64,000 nucleotides of DNA from Streptococcus vicugnae (GCF_016461705.1 NZ_JAEMHW010000001.1:1-64000), one strand, 5' to 3'. Counted from the first letter of the stretch, positions 1-8,013 are shown. Made by a program: numbers and translations. The notes: generated by a model not told the origin, from the letters alone.

Positions 1-65
1 AATAGTAAAACGAACATATTCAACCTCAACTTATTATTTTAATTTACTCAATTATAACATATAAC

Positions 66-111
66 AAAAGACTAGCCTAAAAAGGTCAATTTTAGTGCTA
101 GTCTTCTTTTA
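66..111. terminator. Hairpin terminator at left edge
   Basis: Arms GACTAGC (70-76) and GCTAGTC (97-103) pair, with T/A runs on both sides, so the hairpin could end transcription from either direction. It lies just past the broken membrane-protein gene on the minus strand. Confidence 0.6.
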
Positions 112-136
112 GTTTTGCTAACTCTTGATTCTACAA

Positions 137-539
137 TTAAGCCTTACTTTTGTGCTCGCTTGCTTTTGTGGCTTTCATCAAGAAGCCAGTAAAGACTTTA
201 TCATCTCATTTTGGTGACGCTCTGTTAGATCACCTTTTATTCGATTTTCTTCTAAAACTAGTTACAATTTTGTCACCGATTACCGCTCCAATAGGAATCA
301 GAATAAATCCCCCCACAAGCTATCCGCAATAAAGGAAAAATCACCTGTTAAATGAACACCAATGGCAATTAACACAATTGGAAGAAACAAGAATGGGGCA
401 AAATAAAGAGCTAATAAACCAATAACCAGAAGGAAAGCCATGCTTAATCCAATTGTCTTATAGAAGACATAAAAGGCTATCGCTACAATGAGCCACCAAA
501 AGGTTTGAACGAGTTTTTTAATGAAACAAAAGTAATCAT
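137..539 (-). pseudogene. Frameshifted small membrane protein of the decayed element
   Basis: Read on the minus strand from the ATG at 539 (preceded by AAAGGA), the frame must be changed about three times to give a continuous protein. The pieces are a short start, a strongly hydrophobic middle with at least two membrane segments (core LLVIGLLALYFAPFLFLPIV), a piece reading GFILIPIGAVIGDKI, and a polar tail reading KGDLTERHQNEMIKSLL. No single frame is open for more than about 70 codons. I do not recognise the family; the position beside transfer and partition genes suggests an accessory gene of a conjugative element. The several shifts argue for decay rather than one sequencing error. Confidence 0.5.
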
Positions 540-569
540 AGCTTTTATCCTTTCTCCTTAATCAAGAAG

Positions 570-842
570 TTATTTTTTTAATTTACGTTGCATCTTCTCC
601 CACTCTTTAATAATCAAGCTTTCCAGGTAATCAGAAGCCGATTTAGCGCCATGATACGCAACTAAATCTTCCAATTTCTCATAACGGACGTCCTCATGCA
701 AGGCAAAGGGGTAACGTCCTTTTTTAGCATAACCTTTTGGCGCTGATTGAGCCGCCCCTTTGCGGGATCTAGCGACAGATCGCTCCTTTTTAGGCCCTTC
801 CTCAAAAGCATCCCTCAGCTGAGCAAAACGATTTTCAGTCAT
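570..842 (-). CDS. Small plasmid-type partition or replication-control protein
   Basis: A 90-residue protein with a basic, disordered N-terminal half (KKERSVARSRKGAAQSAPKG) and a C-terminal part (about 45-90: HEDVRYEKLEDLVAYHG...SDYLESLIIKEWEK) that looks like a ribbon-helix-helix or helical DNA-binding module. It resembles the small proteins encoded directly after a ParA ATPase in enterococcal and streptococcal plasmids (RepC/PrgO or PrgN type). The ATG overlaps the stop of the upstream ParA-like fragment (TAATG at 840-844), showing an original two-gene partition operon. This copy is intact although its partner is truncated. Family assignment rests on size, composition and context. Confidence 0.5.
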   Translation of the reverse strand: MTENRFAQLRDAFEEGPKKERSVARSRKGAAQSAPKGYAKKGRYPFALHEDVRYEKLEDLVAYHGAKSASDYLESLIIKEWEKMQRKLKK

Positions 843-1100
843 TAATGATTATCTCCTTCTAAAACATCTAAGATATGCTGATAGACATATGTGATGTTGT
901 CGTAAAAATTCTGGTGTTTTTCTTGTGCTTTTGGAGTCATCTGCTGCTACTGTTCAAAAACACTTTGGTCATAAACAAGACTCTTAGCCAATAGTTCTTT
1001 ATAGAAGATCGTTCCAAGATAAGCAGGATCTTCTTCCATAACAGCTAAGAATTGTTAGCGGTATCAGAGACATGGTTGCCAAACAATTTGATGTTATTGC
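842..1100 (-). pseudogene. C-terminal fragment of a ParA-like ATPase
   Basis: After correcting one frameshift (near 1050), the minus strand reads NIKLFGNHVSDT, then EEDPAYLGTIFYKELLAKS, then an in-frame TAG (947-949), then TPKAQEKHQNFYDN and a tail ending at 842. The order of a short hydrophobic strand, a 'YLGTI.YKE' segment and a helical tail is typical of the last third of plasmid ParA ATPases. The Walker A region is absent. The fragment abuts the N-terminal part of a VirB4/TrsE-like gene, so a deletion seems to have joined the two. It overlaps the downstream partition gene by one base at TAATG. Confidence 0.45.
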
Positions 1101-1640
1101 CAATGATGTAAGGTGTTGCTGTCACATAGTTTTTCGAGTAATAACATCAATCGCTTCACTTTTAATGTCATCTACCTTACGAAAGAGTTCCTCTTTTGTT
1201 GAGGCAGAGACATAGACCCGAACATACATGCCTAACATGGCAATGTTCTTCTTGCGAATATCACGGTCCAACTCCTGAAGGTCTTTGATTTCATCCAGCT
1301 CTTGTTGGTTATCTGTTACCTTACTATTTCCTGTGATACGAGTGGATTTTTCCTCAATAGACTCCTTAATCTCTTGTTTTAGTTCTTTATTACTCTCCCG
1401 ATACCAAGCTAAAAAGGCTCGGGTCCCTGGAATGAGTAACAATTCTGACAGCACAAAACGGTCCAATTCTTCTGACGGGTACTCATAAAACAAGAGAGCC
1501 GTATGATAACCGTCTCCACTGCCCCAATAGCGATCATGTCTGAAATCAATATTGCCTTGGGGTTGAACACGACTTAAAAAAGCTAAATCGTATCCCGCTG
1601 CTTTTAGTTGACGTTGGCATTTTTGGGATAATGTTGACAT
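1101..1640 (-). pseudogene. N-terminal part of a VirB4/TrsE-like conjugation ATPase
   Basis: The ATG at 1640 follows GAGGAGA at good spacing. The roughly 170 residues contain the N-terminal domain of a VirB4-type transfer ATPase: a segment DGYHTALLFYEYPSEELDRF, a coiled charged region (about 85-135), and MYVRVYVSASTKEELFRKVD. The reading frame stops at 1122 (TGA); one extra base would carry it a little further (NYVTATPYIIGN). The P-loop and the whole ATPase domain are missing, replaced by the ParA-like tail. The start overlaps the preceding TrsD-like gene by 14 bases' distance only, so it was cotranscribed with it. Confidence 0.5.
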
Positions 1641-1653
1641 CAAGTTCTCCTCT

Positions 1654-2301
1654 CTATACCTTTTCATTCATGTTGTTGTACTGTTTGATGATTTGTTCTT
1701 TTTTAGCAACACTAATGTCCTGTGGAACAAAGTCATTATTCCCATAAATTTTAGCTTTGCGAACCAGCTCATCCATTTCAAATGTGCTTGGGGCAAACAG
1801 CCATAAGATAAACTCGGTATTGTAAATTTCTTGTTGAATAGACTCTTCGACCTGCATATTGTTATGAAGCAATTGTTCTCGGTCCTCCAGTTGACCATAA
1901 CGGCGAGACGTTGGAGAAAGTTTTGCTTTTTCTTGATGCACCAAGCTCAAATGATGCCGTAAGTCCGCAATCTGAGTGGTTGTATCTGTTGGTAAGGTCG
2001 TCACCTCAATTTGAACGTTGGTATTAAAATCGGTAATCCATTTCTCGAAGTTATCTAACGTACGGTTAACCTCGTTATAGGAGAGAGACCCCAGGTCTTT
2101 ACCAGAAATCTCCATCAACTGCAGGTAGCCGTAATCAACCAATTCGATGTAAGCCTTATGATTATTGATGATATTTTTAACATCAAGTAATTCAACAGCA
2201 GAATGCAGGTCATAATAATCTTGTGTTTGGTGTTTGCTTGGTTGAAATCGTCCTAAAGGGCGCTTAACGTCTTCTGAAGAAGTTACTTGTCTAATCGCCA
2301 C
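1654..2301 (-). CDS. TrsD-like conjugal transfer protein
   Basis: A 215-residue soluble protein starting at ATG 2301, three bases after the upstream gene's stop, and ending just before the VirB4-like gene. It has no membrane segment or signal peptide. The N-terminal part (about 40-100) reads AYIELVDYGYLQLMEISGKD and then an alternating strand/helix pattern. The rest is helical and charged. Size, gene order (small membrane protein, this gene, VirB4-like) and the N-terminal similarity to the non-ATPase domain of VirB4 match the TrsC-TrsD-TrsE arrangement of Gram-positive conjugative plasmids. It appears intact, but its transfer partner is truncated, so it is probably non-functional in conjugation. 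Confidence 0.5.
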   Translation of the reverse strand: MAIRQVTSSEDVKRPLGRFQPSKHQTQDYYDLHSAVELLDVKNIINNHKAYIELVDYGYLQLMEISGKDLGSLSYNEVNRTLDNFEKWITDFNTNVQIEVTTLPTDTTTQIADLRHHLSLVHQEKAKLSPTSRRYGQLEDREQLLHNNMQVEESIQQEIYNTEFILWLFAPSTFEMDELVRKAKIYGNNDFVPQDISVAKKEQIIKQYNNMNEKV

Positions 2302-2303
2302 GG

Positions 2304-2606
2304 TTATTTCCCTCCCCTCTGATAGTTAATACTGGTATAGCGTTTCCGACGGCGTCTAAAGAAGAGCACCATGCTGTGCCAATTTTTCTTGCCACCATTG
2401 GTTGGTAAGACCAGATATAAACACATGAGTGGCGTCAGTAAAATAAAGGCAATCATTTGAGGCCACTGATTCGTAGGAAATAGTCGCATCCCAAAGGTTA
2501 TAGCAGCAACCGCTGAACCTCCAATAAAGATAAAATCAACAATGAATAAGCCAATAATTTTAATTCGTGCCCGAATATCACGAGGCACGCCATATTTTTC
2601 GGTCAT
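2304..2606 (-). CDS. Small VirB3/TrsC-like transfer membrane protein
   Basis: A 100-residue protein with two membrane segments (about 15-40, IIGLFIVDFIFIGGSAVAAI; about 52-68, MIAFILLTPLMCLYLVLP) followed by a short cytoplasmic basic tail with RRRRKRYTSI. This layout, including a closing aromatic-Ser-Ile motif, is seen in the small inner-membrane proteins that precede VirB4 in Gram-positive conjugation modules (DUF5592-type). ATG at 2606 follows AAAGGAGAC. It is the first gene of the surviving minus-strand transfer operon and faces away from the divergent surface-protein gene at 2777. Confidence 0.55.
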   Translation of the reverse strand: MTEKYGVPRDIRARIKIIGLFIVDFIFIGGSAVAAITFGMRLFPTNQWPQMIAFILLTPLMCLYLVLPTNGGKKNWHSMVLFFRRRRKRYTSINYQRGGK

Positions 2607-2712
2607 AGAATGTCTCCTTTACTAGTTGATAAGTTTATCGTAAGGAATAATCAAAAATCGTGCTCTATAGGGACAACTCAATTCCTTATTCAAAAAGTTA
2701 TATAATTTTTGA

Positions 2713-2752
2713 GTTAAGATTACTTTAAGATTTCTTTAATTCATGGTATAAT
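2713..2752 (+). promoter_or_regulatory. Promoter with CiaR-like direct repeats
   Basis: An extended -10 (TGGTATAAT, 2744-2752) is preceded by three hexamers spaced exactly 11 bp apart: GTTAAG (2713-2718), TTTAAG (2724-2729) and TTTAAT (2735-2740), each separated by 5 bp. TTTAAG-N5-TTTAAG is the known pneumococcal CiaR box. The middle repeat sits at the -35 position. The start codon of the surface-protein gene is 25 bp further on. Confidence 0.5.
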
Positions 2753-2776
2753 ACAAAAAATTTAGAAGGGAGACTT

Positions 2777-4688
2777 ATGAAAAGTAAACATTACCAAGCT
2801 TTAGGAATTGCCTTATTCAGCAGTTTAGTGTTACTGACACCACAAGTAAAGGGTGTCGCAGCAACAGCTTCTACAGAGGCTGTTGTAGCTTCATAATCAT
2901 CAACGTCAACTGAAGTCACAACAAACTACACTGATGATAGTCAACTAAACCAAGCTATCTCTGAAGCAACAACTGAGGGAATAACTGCTGTTGAAACCGA
3001 AACGGAGACCTTTGAGAATACACAAGAAGCTCAGGCTAACTATGCTGAGCAAACAGAAATGGTTAAAGAGGTCACAAAGGATTATCAAGAGGCTAAAGCC
3101 ACTTATCAAAAGGCTGAGCAAGATTATCAAAACTACCAAAAGCAAGAGCAGGTTTATCAAAATGAACTAGTTAAGTATCAGGAGTATGAAAAGAAGGTCC
3201 AACAATATAACGTTGATCAAAAAACGTATAATCTAGCTAAGGCTCGCTATGATGAAGACTATAATACCGCTTTAGGAAATACTAATAAAACGGGGTACCT
3301 TCCTGAAGTTTTGGCTCAAAACCTCATTTTTCGTTCCGAGCCAAATGCTACTCAAACCTTTACAGGTAACATTGCCAACTACAACGGTTACGCCAGCACA
3401 AGCGTCAACGACCACAGATAGCCCAGTGGCAAAAACTCAAAAGAAATCCCAAACTTCTCAGAAAAAAGACTGGTTTGGAGAAAATACGGGGATTATAGAT
3501 ACCGCTAAAAATAGTCCACAACAGACAGATTTAATAAGTTTTATCCAGGACATTGGACAAAAAGCTAAGAAAAAATATGGCAATGATTACAATAAAATCA
3601 ATAGGGATATTGCTTTAACATTAGCATCTCCTTCATATGGAGATGACACTCTTCAAAACTTTTTCAGTACATTTAAAGATTCAATGTTCGCTGTCCCAGA
3701 CAATATAAAAACTACAATCCGTGACAACCACTCTGATGGAAAAATTGATTTTGCCCATATCATGACGACGCTTGCTTCTTTGGAAGACCAGAAAGTCTCT
3801 GATAACTTAATAAAGCATATAGCTTCTCGATCTTTTTTCTTAGATTTTTTACAATATAGTCAACCAGTAAGCAAATTCATCAATAATTATTATCAACGAA
3901 ACATTATTCTTGAGCAGAATTCGTTACTCGGAGATATATTAACGACCATGCCAGAGTCTGATATTTATACCGATATGGATGCGATTATCCTCGCTAGACA
4001 TCCTAAGTATAAAAATTTACCGTTAGACGAACGCATCCTTGCTTATTATAATCAAGAAAACCTAGATGACAAGCGGAAAGATCTCTTTTTAGAAGTCTAT
4101 GGAATGAATCAAGGTAAAGATAAAAATAAAGGTGAAGCCCAACTAGCATCCTTTATGGAAATTGTTGCTAGTTTCCTAACAGTTGGTGGTATCGGTGCTT
4201 TAGTTTATTCTGTGGGTAAAAAGAAACATCAAAATATTGGTAACAATATTCAACAATTGGATACTGTACTCTATGACGGTAATCTTGATAAGTTCCGTAA
4301 ACACCCACTCAAAACAGCGAGCGCTGCCATTGCTAAAACTGTTGAGAAAAAGGTGGTTAAACCAATTGCCAAGACCGTTCAAAAAATCAATAACAAAGTC
4401 ATTAAGCCTGTCGTACAGACTGTTAAGAAAACAACCGCTAAGGTCGTTAAGGCAACTAAGACTTTTGTGACTAAAACAGTCCCTAAAGCAGTGAAAAAAG
4501 TCGTTCAAAAAGTAACCACTACTGCTAAAAAGGCTGTTGAGATGGTGAAGAAAGTAACTCCTCAACCTGTCAAGAAAGTGGTCAAAAAAATAAGCCAACC
4601 TGTTAAAAAAGTCGTGAAGAAAGCTGCGCCTAAGAAGAAAGCTGCACCTAAAAAGAAAGCTACGCCTAAGAAAAAGAAAAGGAGATGA
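2777..4688 (+). pseudogene. Broken surface protein: antigen I/II-like N-terminus joined to membrane protein with lysine-rich tail
   Basis: ATG 2777 (after AAGGGAGA) opens a signal peptide (MKSKHYQALGIALFSSLVLL). An in-frame TAA at 2894-2896 interrupts it. The same frame continues to 3421 with a coiled, Q/Y/K-rich segment and a stretch reading GYLPEVLAQNLIFRSEPNA, which resembles the junction between the alanine-rich repeats and the V-region (SEPNA) of antigen I/II adhesins. The frame must then shift near 3395-3415 to an open frame running to 4688: a T/S-rich linker, about 230 residues of unrecognised mostly helical sequence, one membrane segment (4144-4218) and about 150 residues rich in K, V, A, T and P. 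No LPxTG motif is present. The 3' half is open from 3345. It ends in ATGA overlapping the next gene. Confidence 0.6.
4300..4688 (+). other. Histone-like lysine-rich tail region
   Basis: Downstream of the membrane segment the protein becomes repetitive: units such as VVKPIAKTVQK, VIKPVVQTVKK and PVKKVVKK, ending in KKAAPKKKAAPKKKATPKKK. The composition is like histone H1 or the lysine-rich bacterial DNA-binding tails, and also like the stalk regions of some polymorphic toxins. With a cleavable N-terminal signal and one membrane span this tail should face the cytoplasm. No toxin domain follows. Confidence 0.55.
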
Positions 4689-4693
4689 GTGAC

Positions 4694-5212
4694 ATGTCAA
4701 AAAAATGGTTTGCCATTCCAGTAATCTTACTAGCTCTATGGGGCTGTTACACTGTCAGTTTTAACCTTGTTAGACACTCAGGATACTACGCACAGCACCT
4801 TCCACATAAGAAAGGGACGAATCCAGAATTGATTTTTACCCTTAAGCATCTCTATTATCTTGAAAAGCCTGATCATTCAAACTTAAGGTATGACTATGAT
4901 GGTAGTAATACAATTATAGTAAATGAGGAATATTTTATTGATAACCATCAGGATCCTAAAATTCTTTTATCGAGAGCTAATTCCAACTCTACTTCTACTT
5001 CTTACCAATTTGATAATAAGGGACAGTTTATAACTAAAAGAATCATTAATCGAACTACCAGTAAATCTCAACATAGTGAATCATCTGAAAGCAAAGAAGA
5101 AGCCATGGCCTATGTCGAACGTGCCATAAGACCAATTCTTGATGTACAACCTAAACCAAAACATAATCTTCAGTGGTTGTTTAATCTGATTTATCAAAGG
5201 AAATTTCAATAA
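4694..5212 (+). CDS. Array paralog 1, divergent membrane-anchored protein
   Basis: About 172 residues from ATG 4694, which lies nine bases after AAAGGAG; an earlier ATG at 4685 overlaps the upstream stop. It has an N-terminal membrane segment (MSKKWFAIPVILLALWGCY), then a short HLP-KGTNPELIF motif, a NLRYDYDGSNTII motif and the C-terminal motif NLQWLFNLIYQ. These match the other array members in order and spacing, but the sequence is the most diverged, and the middle is Ser/Thr-rich. The family is not one I recognise. The predicted form is a single-pass membrane protein with the bulk outside. Confidence 0.6.
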   Translation: MSKKWFAIPVILLALWGCYTVSFNLVRHSGYYAQHLPHKKGTNPELIFTLKHLYYLEKPDHSNLRYDYDGSNTIIVNEEYFIDNHQDPKILLSRANSNSTSTSYQFDNKGQFITKRIINRTTSKSQHSESSESKEEAMAYVERAIRPILDVQPKPKHNLQWLFNLIYQRKFQ

Positions 5213-5228
5213 ACGAGAGTAATAAGAA

Positions 5229-5798
5229 ATGAAACGTAAAAAAACACTTAGACAAATACTTCTTACACTATTAATAGTCTTTGTCCTATCGCTATATGGA
5301 TTTATTTATGTTAGTCAGAATCTAGCAACTTATTGCATATACTATGTTAAACACATGCCTCAAATTCATGATAAGGACACTAACCCTGAGATGGTGGTTA
5401 TCCTAGACAATTTAGATTATTGGGGAGAATCCACTATTCAAGGATTGAGATACGATACGGATGGTCATAACTCAATCATCAAAGACAGTTCCTATATATT
5501 AAGGCAAAGTTACGGTGATGATAAAATGGGATATGAAGTAGGTTTTTTGCAGGGATACAATAGTGAATATTATAGAGCCTATCAATTTGATAAAAGTGGT
5601 AAATTTTATAGTTACTATTATCAAAAAGCTGATATATGGAAAGATGTTTATGATAAAAGTGATATAAGAAAACAAGAGGCACAAAGATATGTTGATGAGG
5701 TTATCAATCCCATTGTCGAAAAAATGGAGGTAAAACCTAAAGTCAACTTGCAATGGTTATTTAACAAAAAATATCAAGAAAGATTCTCAGATGAATAA
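5229..5798 (+). CDS. Array paralog 2, membrane-anchored protein
   Basis: A 189-residue protein beginning 16 bases after paralog 1. Basic start MKRKKTLRQ and membrane segment (about 8-30), then NPEMVVILDNLDYWGES, LRYDTDGHNSII, a variable stretch (about 88-115), and the shared C-terminal half with FDKSGKFYSYYYQKAD and NLQWLFNKKYQERFSDE. Its N-terminal 45 residues differ from paralogs 3-5, while the last 75 are almost the same as theirs. Its stop overlaps the next ATG by 8 bases (ATGAATAA), implying coupled translation. Function unknown. Confidence 0.65.
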   Translation: MKRKKTLRQILLTLLIVFVLSLYGFIYVSQNLATYCIYYVKHMPQIHDKDTNPEMVVILDNLDYWGESTIQGLRYDTDGHNSIIKDSSYILRQSYGDDKMGYEVGFLQGYNSEYYRAYQFDKSGKFYSYYYQKADIWKDVYDKSDIRKQEAQRYVDEVINPIVEKMEVKPKVNLQWLFNKKYQERFSDE

Positions 5799-6360
5799 CA
5801 AACTCATGGTAAAAGTTTGGATTACCATATTAGCTACTGCTATCATCCTTTTAGGAGTTGGAGCTATTTATATCCACGATAATCTATCCACTTACTTCAT
5901 CTATTATGCTAAACATATTCCCCACGCAGAAGGGACTAATCCCGAGATGGTCTTTATTCTGGAACATTTAGACTCAATGGGAGAATCAACTATTGAAGGA
6001 TTAAGATATGATACAGACGGAAATAATTCAATTATAAAGGAAAACATACTACTGCTAACTCAGGCTCCAGATAGTATTTATATTCAATATGCGGTTATTC
6101 CTAAAGATGCCAGTAGACAAGGGAAGGAAAACTATCGAACATATTACTTTGGACCCAATGGTAGGTTTTATAGTTACTATTATCAAAAAGCTGATACTGG
6201 GAAAGATGTTTATGATAAAAGTAATATAAGAAAACAAGAGGCACAAGGATATGTTGATGAGGTTATTAATCCTATTGTAGACAAAATGGAAGTAAAACCT
6301 AAAGTCAACTTGCAATGGTTATTTAACAAAAAATATCAAGAAAGATTCTCAGATGAATAA
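5791..6360 (+). CDS. Array paralog 3, membrane-anchored protein
   Basis: A 189-residue member starting inside the end of paralog 2. Membrane segment at about 8-28 (ITILATAIILLGVGAIYI), then IYYAKHIPHAEGTNPEMVF, the LRYDTDGNNSII motif, a member-specific middle (about 85-120, with IQYAVIPKDASRQG), and the common tail. The N-terminal 60 codons are nearly identical in DNA to paralogs 4 and 5, whereas the middle is unrelated. No separate ribosome binding site is needed because of the 8-base overlap; GAAAGATT precedes the ATG. Confidence 0.65.
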   Translation: MNNKLMVKVWITILATAIILLGVGAIYIHDNLSTYFIYYAKHIPHAEGTNPEMVFILEHLDSMGESTIEGLRYDTDGNNSIIKENILLLTQAPDSIYIQYAVIPKDASRQGKENYRTYYFGPNGRFYSYYYQKADTGKDVYDKSNIRKQEAQGYVDEVINPIVDKMEVKPKVNLQWLFNKKYQERFSDE

Positions 6361-6916
6361 CAAACTCATGGTAAAAGTTGGGATTGCCATATTAGCTACT
6401 GCTATCATCCTTTTAGGAGTTGGAGCTATTTATATCCACGATAATCTATCCACTTACTTCATCTATTATGCTAAGCATATCCCCCATGCAGAAGGGACTA
6501 ATCCCGAGATGGTCTTTATTCTGGATCATTTAGACGATATGGGAGAATCCTCTATTAAAGGATTGAGGTATGATACTGATGGATATAATGCTATCATTAA
6601 AGATGATTCATTTTCTGTAAGGCAGGGGGCCTTTATCACCTCCGCTAAATATGAAGTCTCAATCTACAAAGGTACAGATGAAGAGATGTACCGCCTATAT
6701 TTTTTTGATAAAAGTGGTAAATTTTATAGTTACTATTATCAAAAGGCTGATGTATGGAAAGATGTTTATGATAAAAGTGATATAAGAAAACAAGAGGCAC
6801 AAGGATATGTTGATGAGGTTATTAATCCTATTGTAGACAAAATGGAAGTAAAACCTAAAGTCAACTTGCAATGGTTATTTAACAAAAAATATCAAGAAAG
6901 ATTCTCAGATGAATAA
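6353..6916 (+). CDS. Array paralog 4, membrane-anchored protein
   Basis: 187 residues, with the same architecture as paralog 3 and the same 8-base overlap at both ends. Its middle (about 84-115) reads DDSFSVRQGAFITSAKYEVS and differs from its neighbours. Codons for the first 65 and the last 65 residues are almost identical to paralogs 3 and 5, so recent duplication or gene conversion is likely. It lacks a lipobox, LPxTG or other recognisable sorting motif apart from the N-terminal membrane segment. Confidence 0.65.
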   Translation: MNNKLMVKVGIAILATAIILLGVGAIYIHDNLSTYFIYYAKHIPHAEGTNPEMVFILDHLDDMGESSIKGLRYDTDGYNAIIKDDSFSVRQGAFITSAKYEVSIYKGTDEEMYRLYFFDKSGKFYSYYYQKADVWKDVYDKSDIRKQEAQGYVDEVINPIVDKMEVKPKVNLQWLFNKKYQERFSDE

Positions 6917-7454
6917 CAAACTCATGGTAAAAGTTTGGATTGCCATATTAGCTACTGCTATCATCCTTTTAGGAGTTGGAGCTATTTATATCCACGATAA
7001 TCTATCCACTTACTCCATCTATTATGCTAGACATATTCCTCATGCAGAAGGGACTAATCCCGAGATGGTCTTTATTCTGGATCATTTAGACTCAATGGGA
7101 GAATCAACTATTGAAGGATTAAGATATGATACGGATGGTTATAATGCTATCATAAAAGACGGAAATTTCAGTTTAAGAAATAAGTCTTTTGATAATTCGG
7201 CTCAGTATGAACTTTCTTTTCATGAAGATTACCACACCTATCTTTTTGATAGAAGTGGAAAGTTTCTTTCTTACTGGCACTTAGATGAAGATGATGAAGG
7301 GGTATACGAGAAAAGTGAAGTAAGAAAAAGTGAAGCACAAGGATATATTGATGAGGTCACTAATCCTATTGTAGAAAAACTGGAGATAAAACCTAAAGTT
7401 AACCTACAATGGTTATTTAACAAAAAATACCAAGAAAGATTCTCAGATGAATAA
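6909..7454 (+). CDS. Array paralog 5, membrane-anchored protein
   Basis: 181 residues. The N-terminal third is nearly identical to paralogs 3 and 4. From about residue 85 on it diverges further than the others: FDRSGKFLSYWHLDEDDEG replaces the common FDKSGKFYSYYYQKAD. The end (NLQWLFNKKYQERFSDE) is again common. This mosaic pattern places the crossover points at the conserved YDTDG and KSGKF motifs. Coupled to both neighbours by 8-base overlaps. Confidence 0.65.
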   Translation: MNNKLMVKVWIAILATAIILLGVGAIYIHDNLSTYSIYYARHIPHAEGTNPEMVFILDHLDSMGESTIEGLRYDTDGYNAIIKDGNFSLRNKSFDNSAQYELSFHEDYHTYLFDRSGKFLSYWHLDEDDEGVYEKSEVRKSEAQGYIDEVTNPIVEKLEIKPKVNLQWLFNKKYQERFSDE

Positions 7455-8013
7455 CAGAACCATGGTAAAAACAGGGATTGCTATATTAGCTATCGCTATC
7501 ATCTTTTTAGTAAGTGGATTCGTTTATATCCAGCATAATTTATCAACTTACTGTATTTATTACGCTAAGCATATTCCTCATACAGAAGGGACTAATCCCG
7601 AGATGGTCTTTATCCTGGATCATTTAGATGACATGGAAGAATCAACTATTGAAGGATTAAGATATGATACGGATGGAAATAATTCAATCATAAATGAAAA
7701 AAATTCACTAATATTGATTCAATCATCAAGTAGTGAATCTGTGCAGTATGAAGCCCATGCCGAAGGTACATATGAAGAATATTATCGAACTTATCAATTT
7801 GATAAAAGTGGTAAATTTTATAGTTACTATTATCAAAAGGCTGATGTATGGAAAGATGTTTATGATAAAAGTGATACAAGAAAACAAGAGGCGCAAGGAT
7901 ATGTTGATGAGGTTATTAATCCTATTGTAGACAAAATGGAGATAAAACCGAAAGTCAACTTACAGTGGTGGTTCAACAAAAAATATCAAGAAAGATTTAC
8001 ATTAAATAATTAG
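7447..8013 (+). CDS. Array paralog 6, last membrane-anchored protein
   Basis: 188 residues starting MNNRTMVKTGIAILAIA, with a slightly more diverged membrane segment than paralogs 3-5. The middle (about 85-110) is unique (INEKNSLILIQSSSSESVQ). The C-terminus ends QWWFNKKYQERFTLNN, not FSDE, because no further gene overlaps it. It is followed after 70 bases by a bidirectional terminator, so it closes the + strand operon that began at 2777. Confidence 0.65.
   Translation: MNNRTMVKTGIAILAIAIIFLVSGFVYIQHNLSTYCIYYAKHIPHTEGTNPEMVFILDHLDDMEESTIEGLRYDTDGNNSIINEKNSLILIQSSSSESVQYEAHAEGTYEEYYRTYQFDKSGKFYSYYYQKADVWKDVYDKSDTRKQEAQGYVDEVINPIVDKMEIKPKVNLQWWFNKKYQERFTLNN

Larger units (their letters stand above)
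5229..8013 (+). repeat. Tandem gene array of five close paralogs
   Basis: Five genes with a period of about 550-570 bp. In each unit the first ~200 and last ~200 bp are very similar in DNA, and the central ~100-120 bp differ. Unit borders are the same ATGAATAA overlap. The more diverged member at 4694-5212 precedes them. Confidence 0.8.

Noticed and set aside
150-332. 60-codon + strand frame near the left end
   Set aside because: It is antisense to the frameshifted membrane-protein gene, has no ribosome binding site, and its residues are the complement of that gene.
4200-4700. Long minus-strand frame opposite the lysine-rich tail
   Set aside because: It arises from the low-complexity AAG/GTT codons on the other strand; its product is a repetitive F/L/R string without a start site.
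5229-8013. CRISPR-like array
   Set aside because: The repeat unit is ~560 bp and codes for proteins; there are no short direct repeats with spacers anywhere in the window.
2777-8013. Polymorphic toxin with immunity genes
   Set aside because: Attractive because of the stalk-like tail and paralog array, but no C-terminal toxin domain is present and the last gene is cleanly coupled to the tail gene. Kept only as a hypothesis in the array finding.
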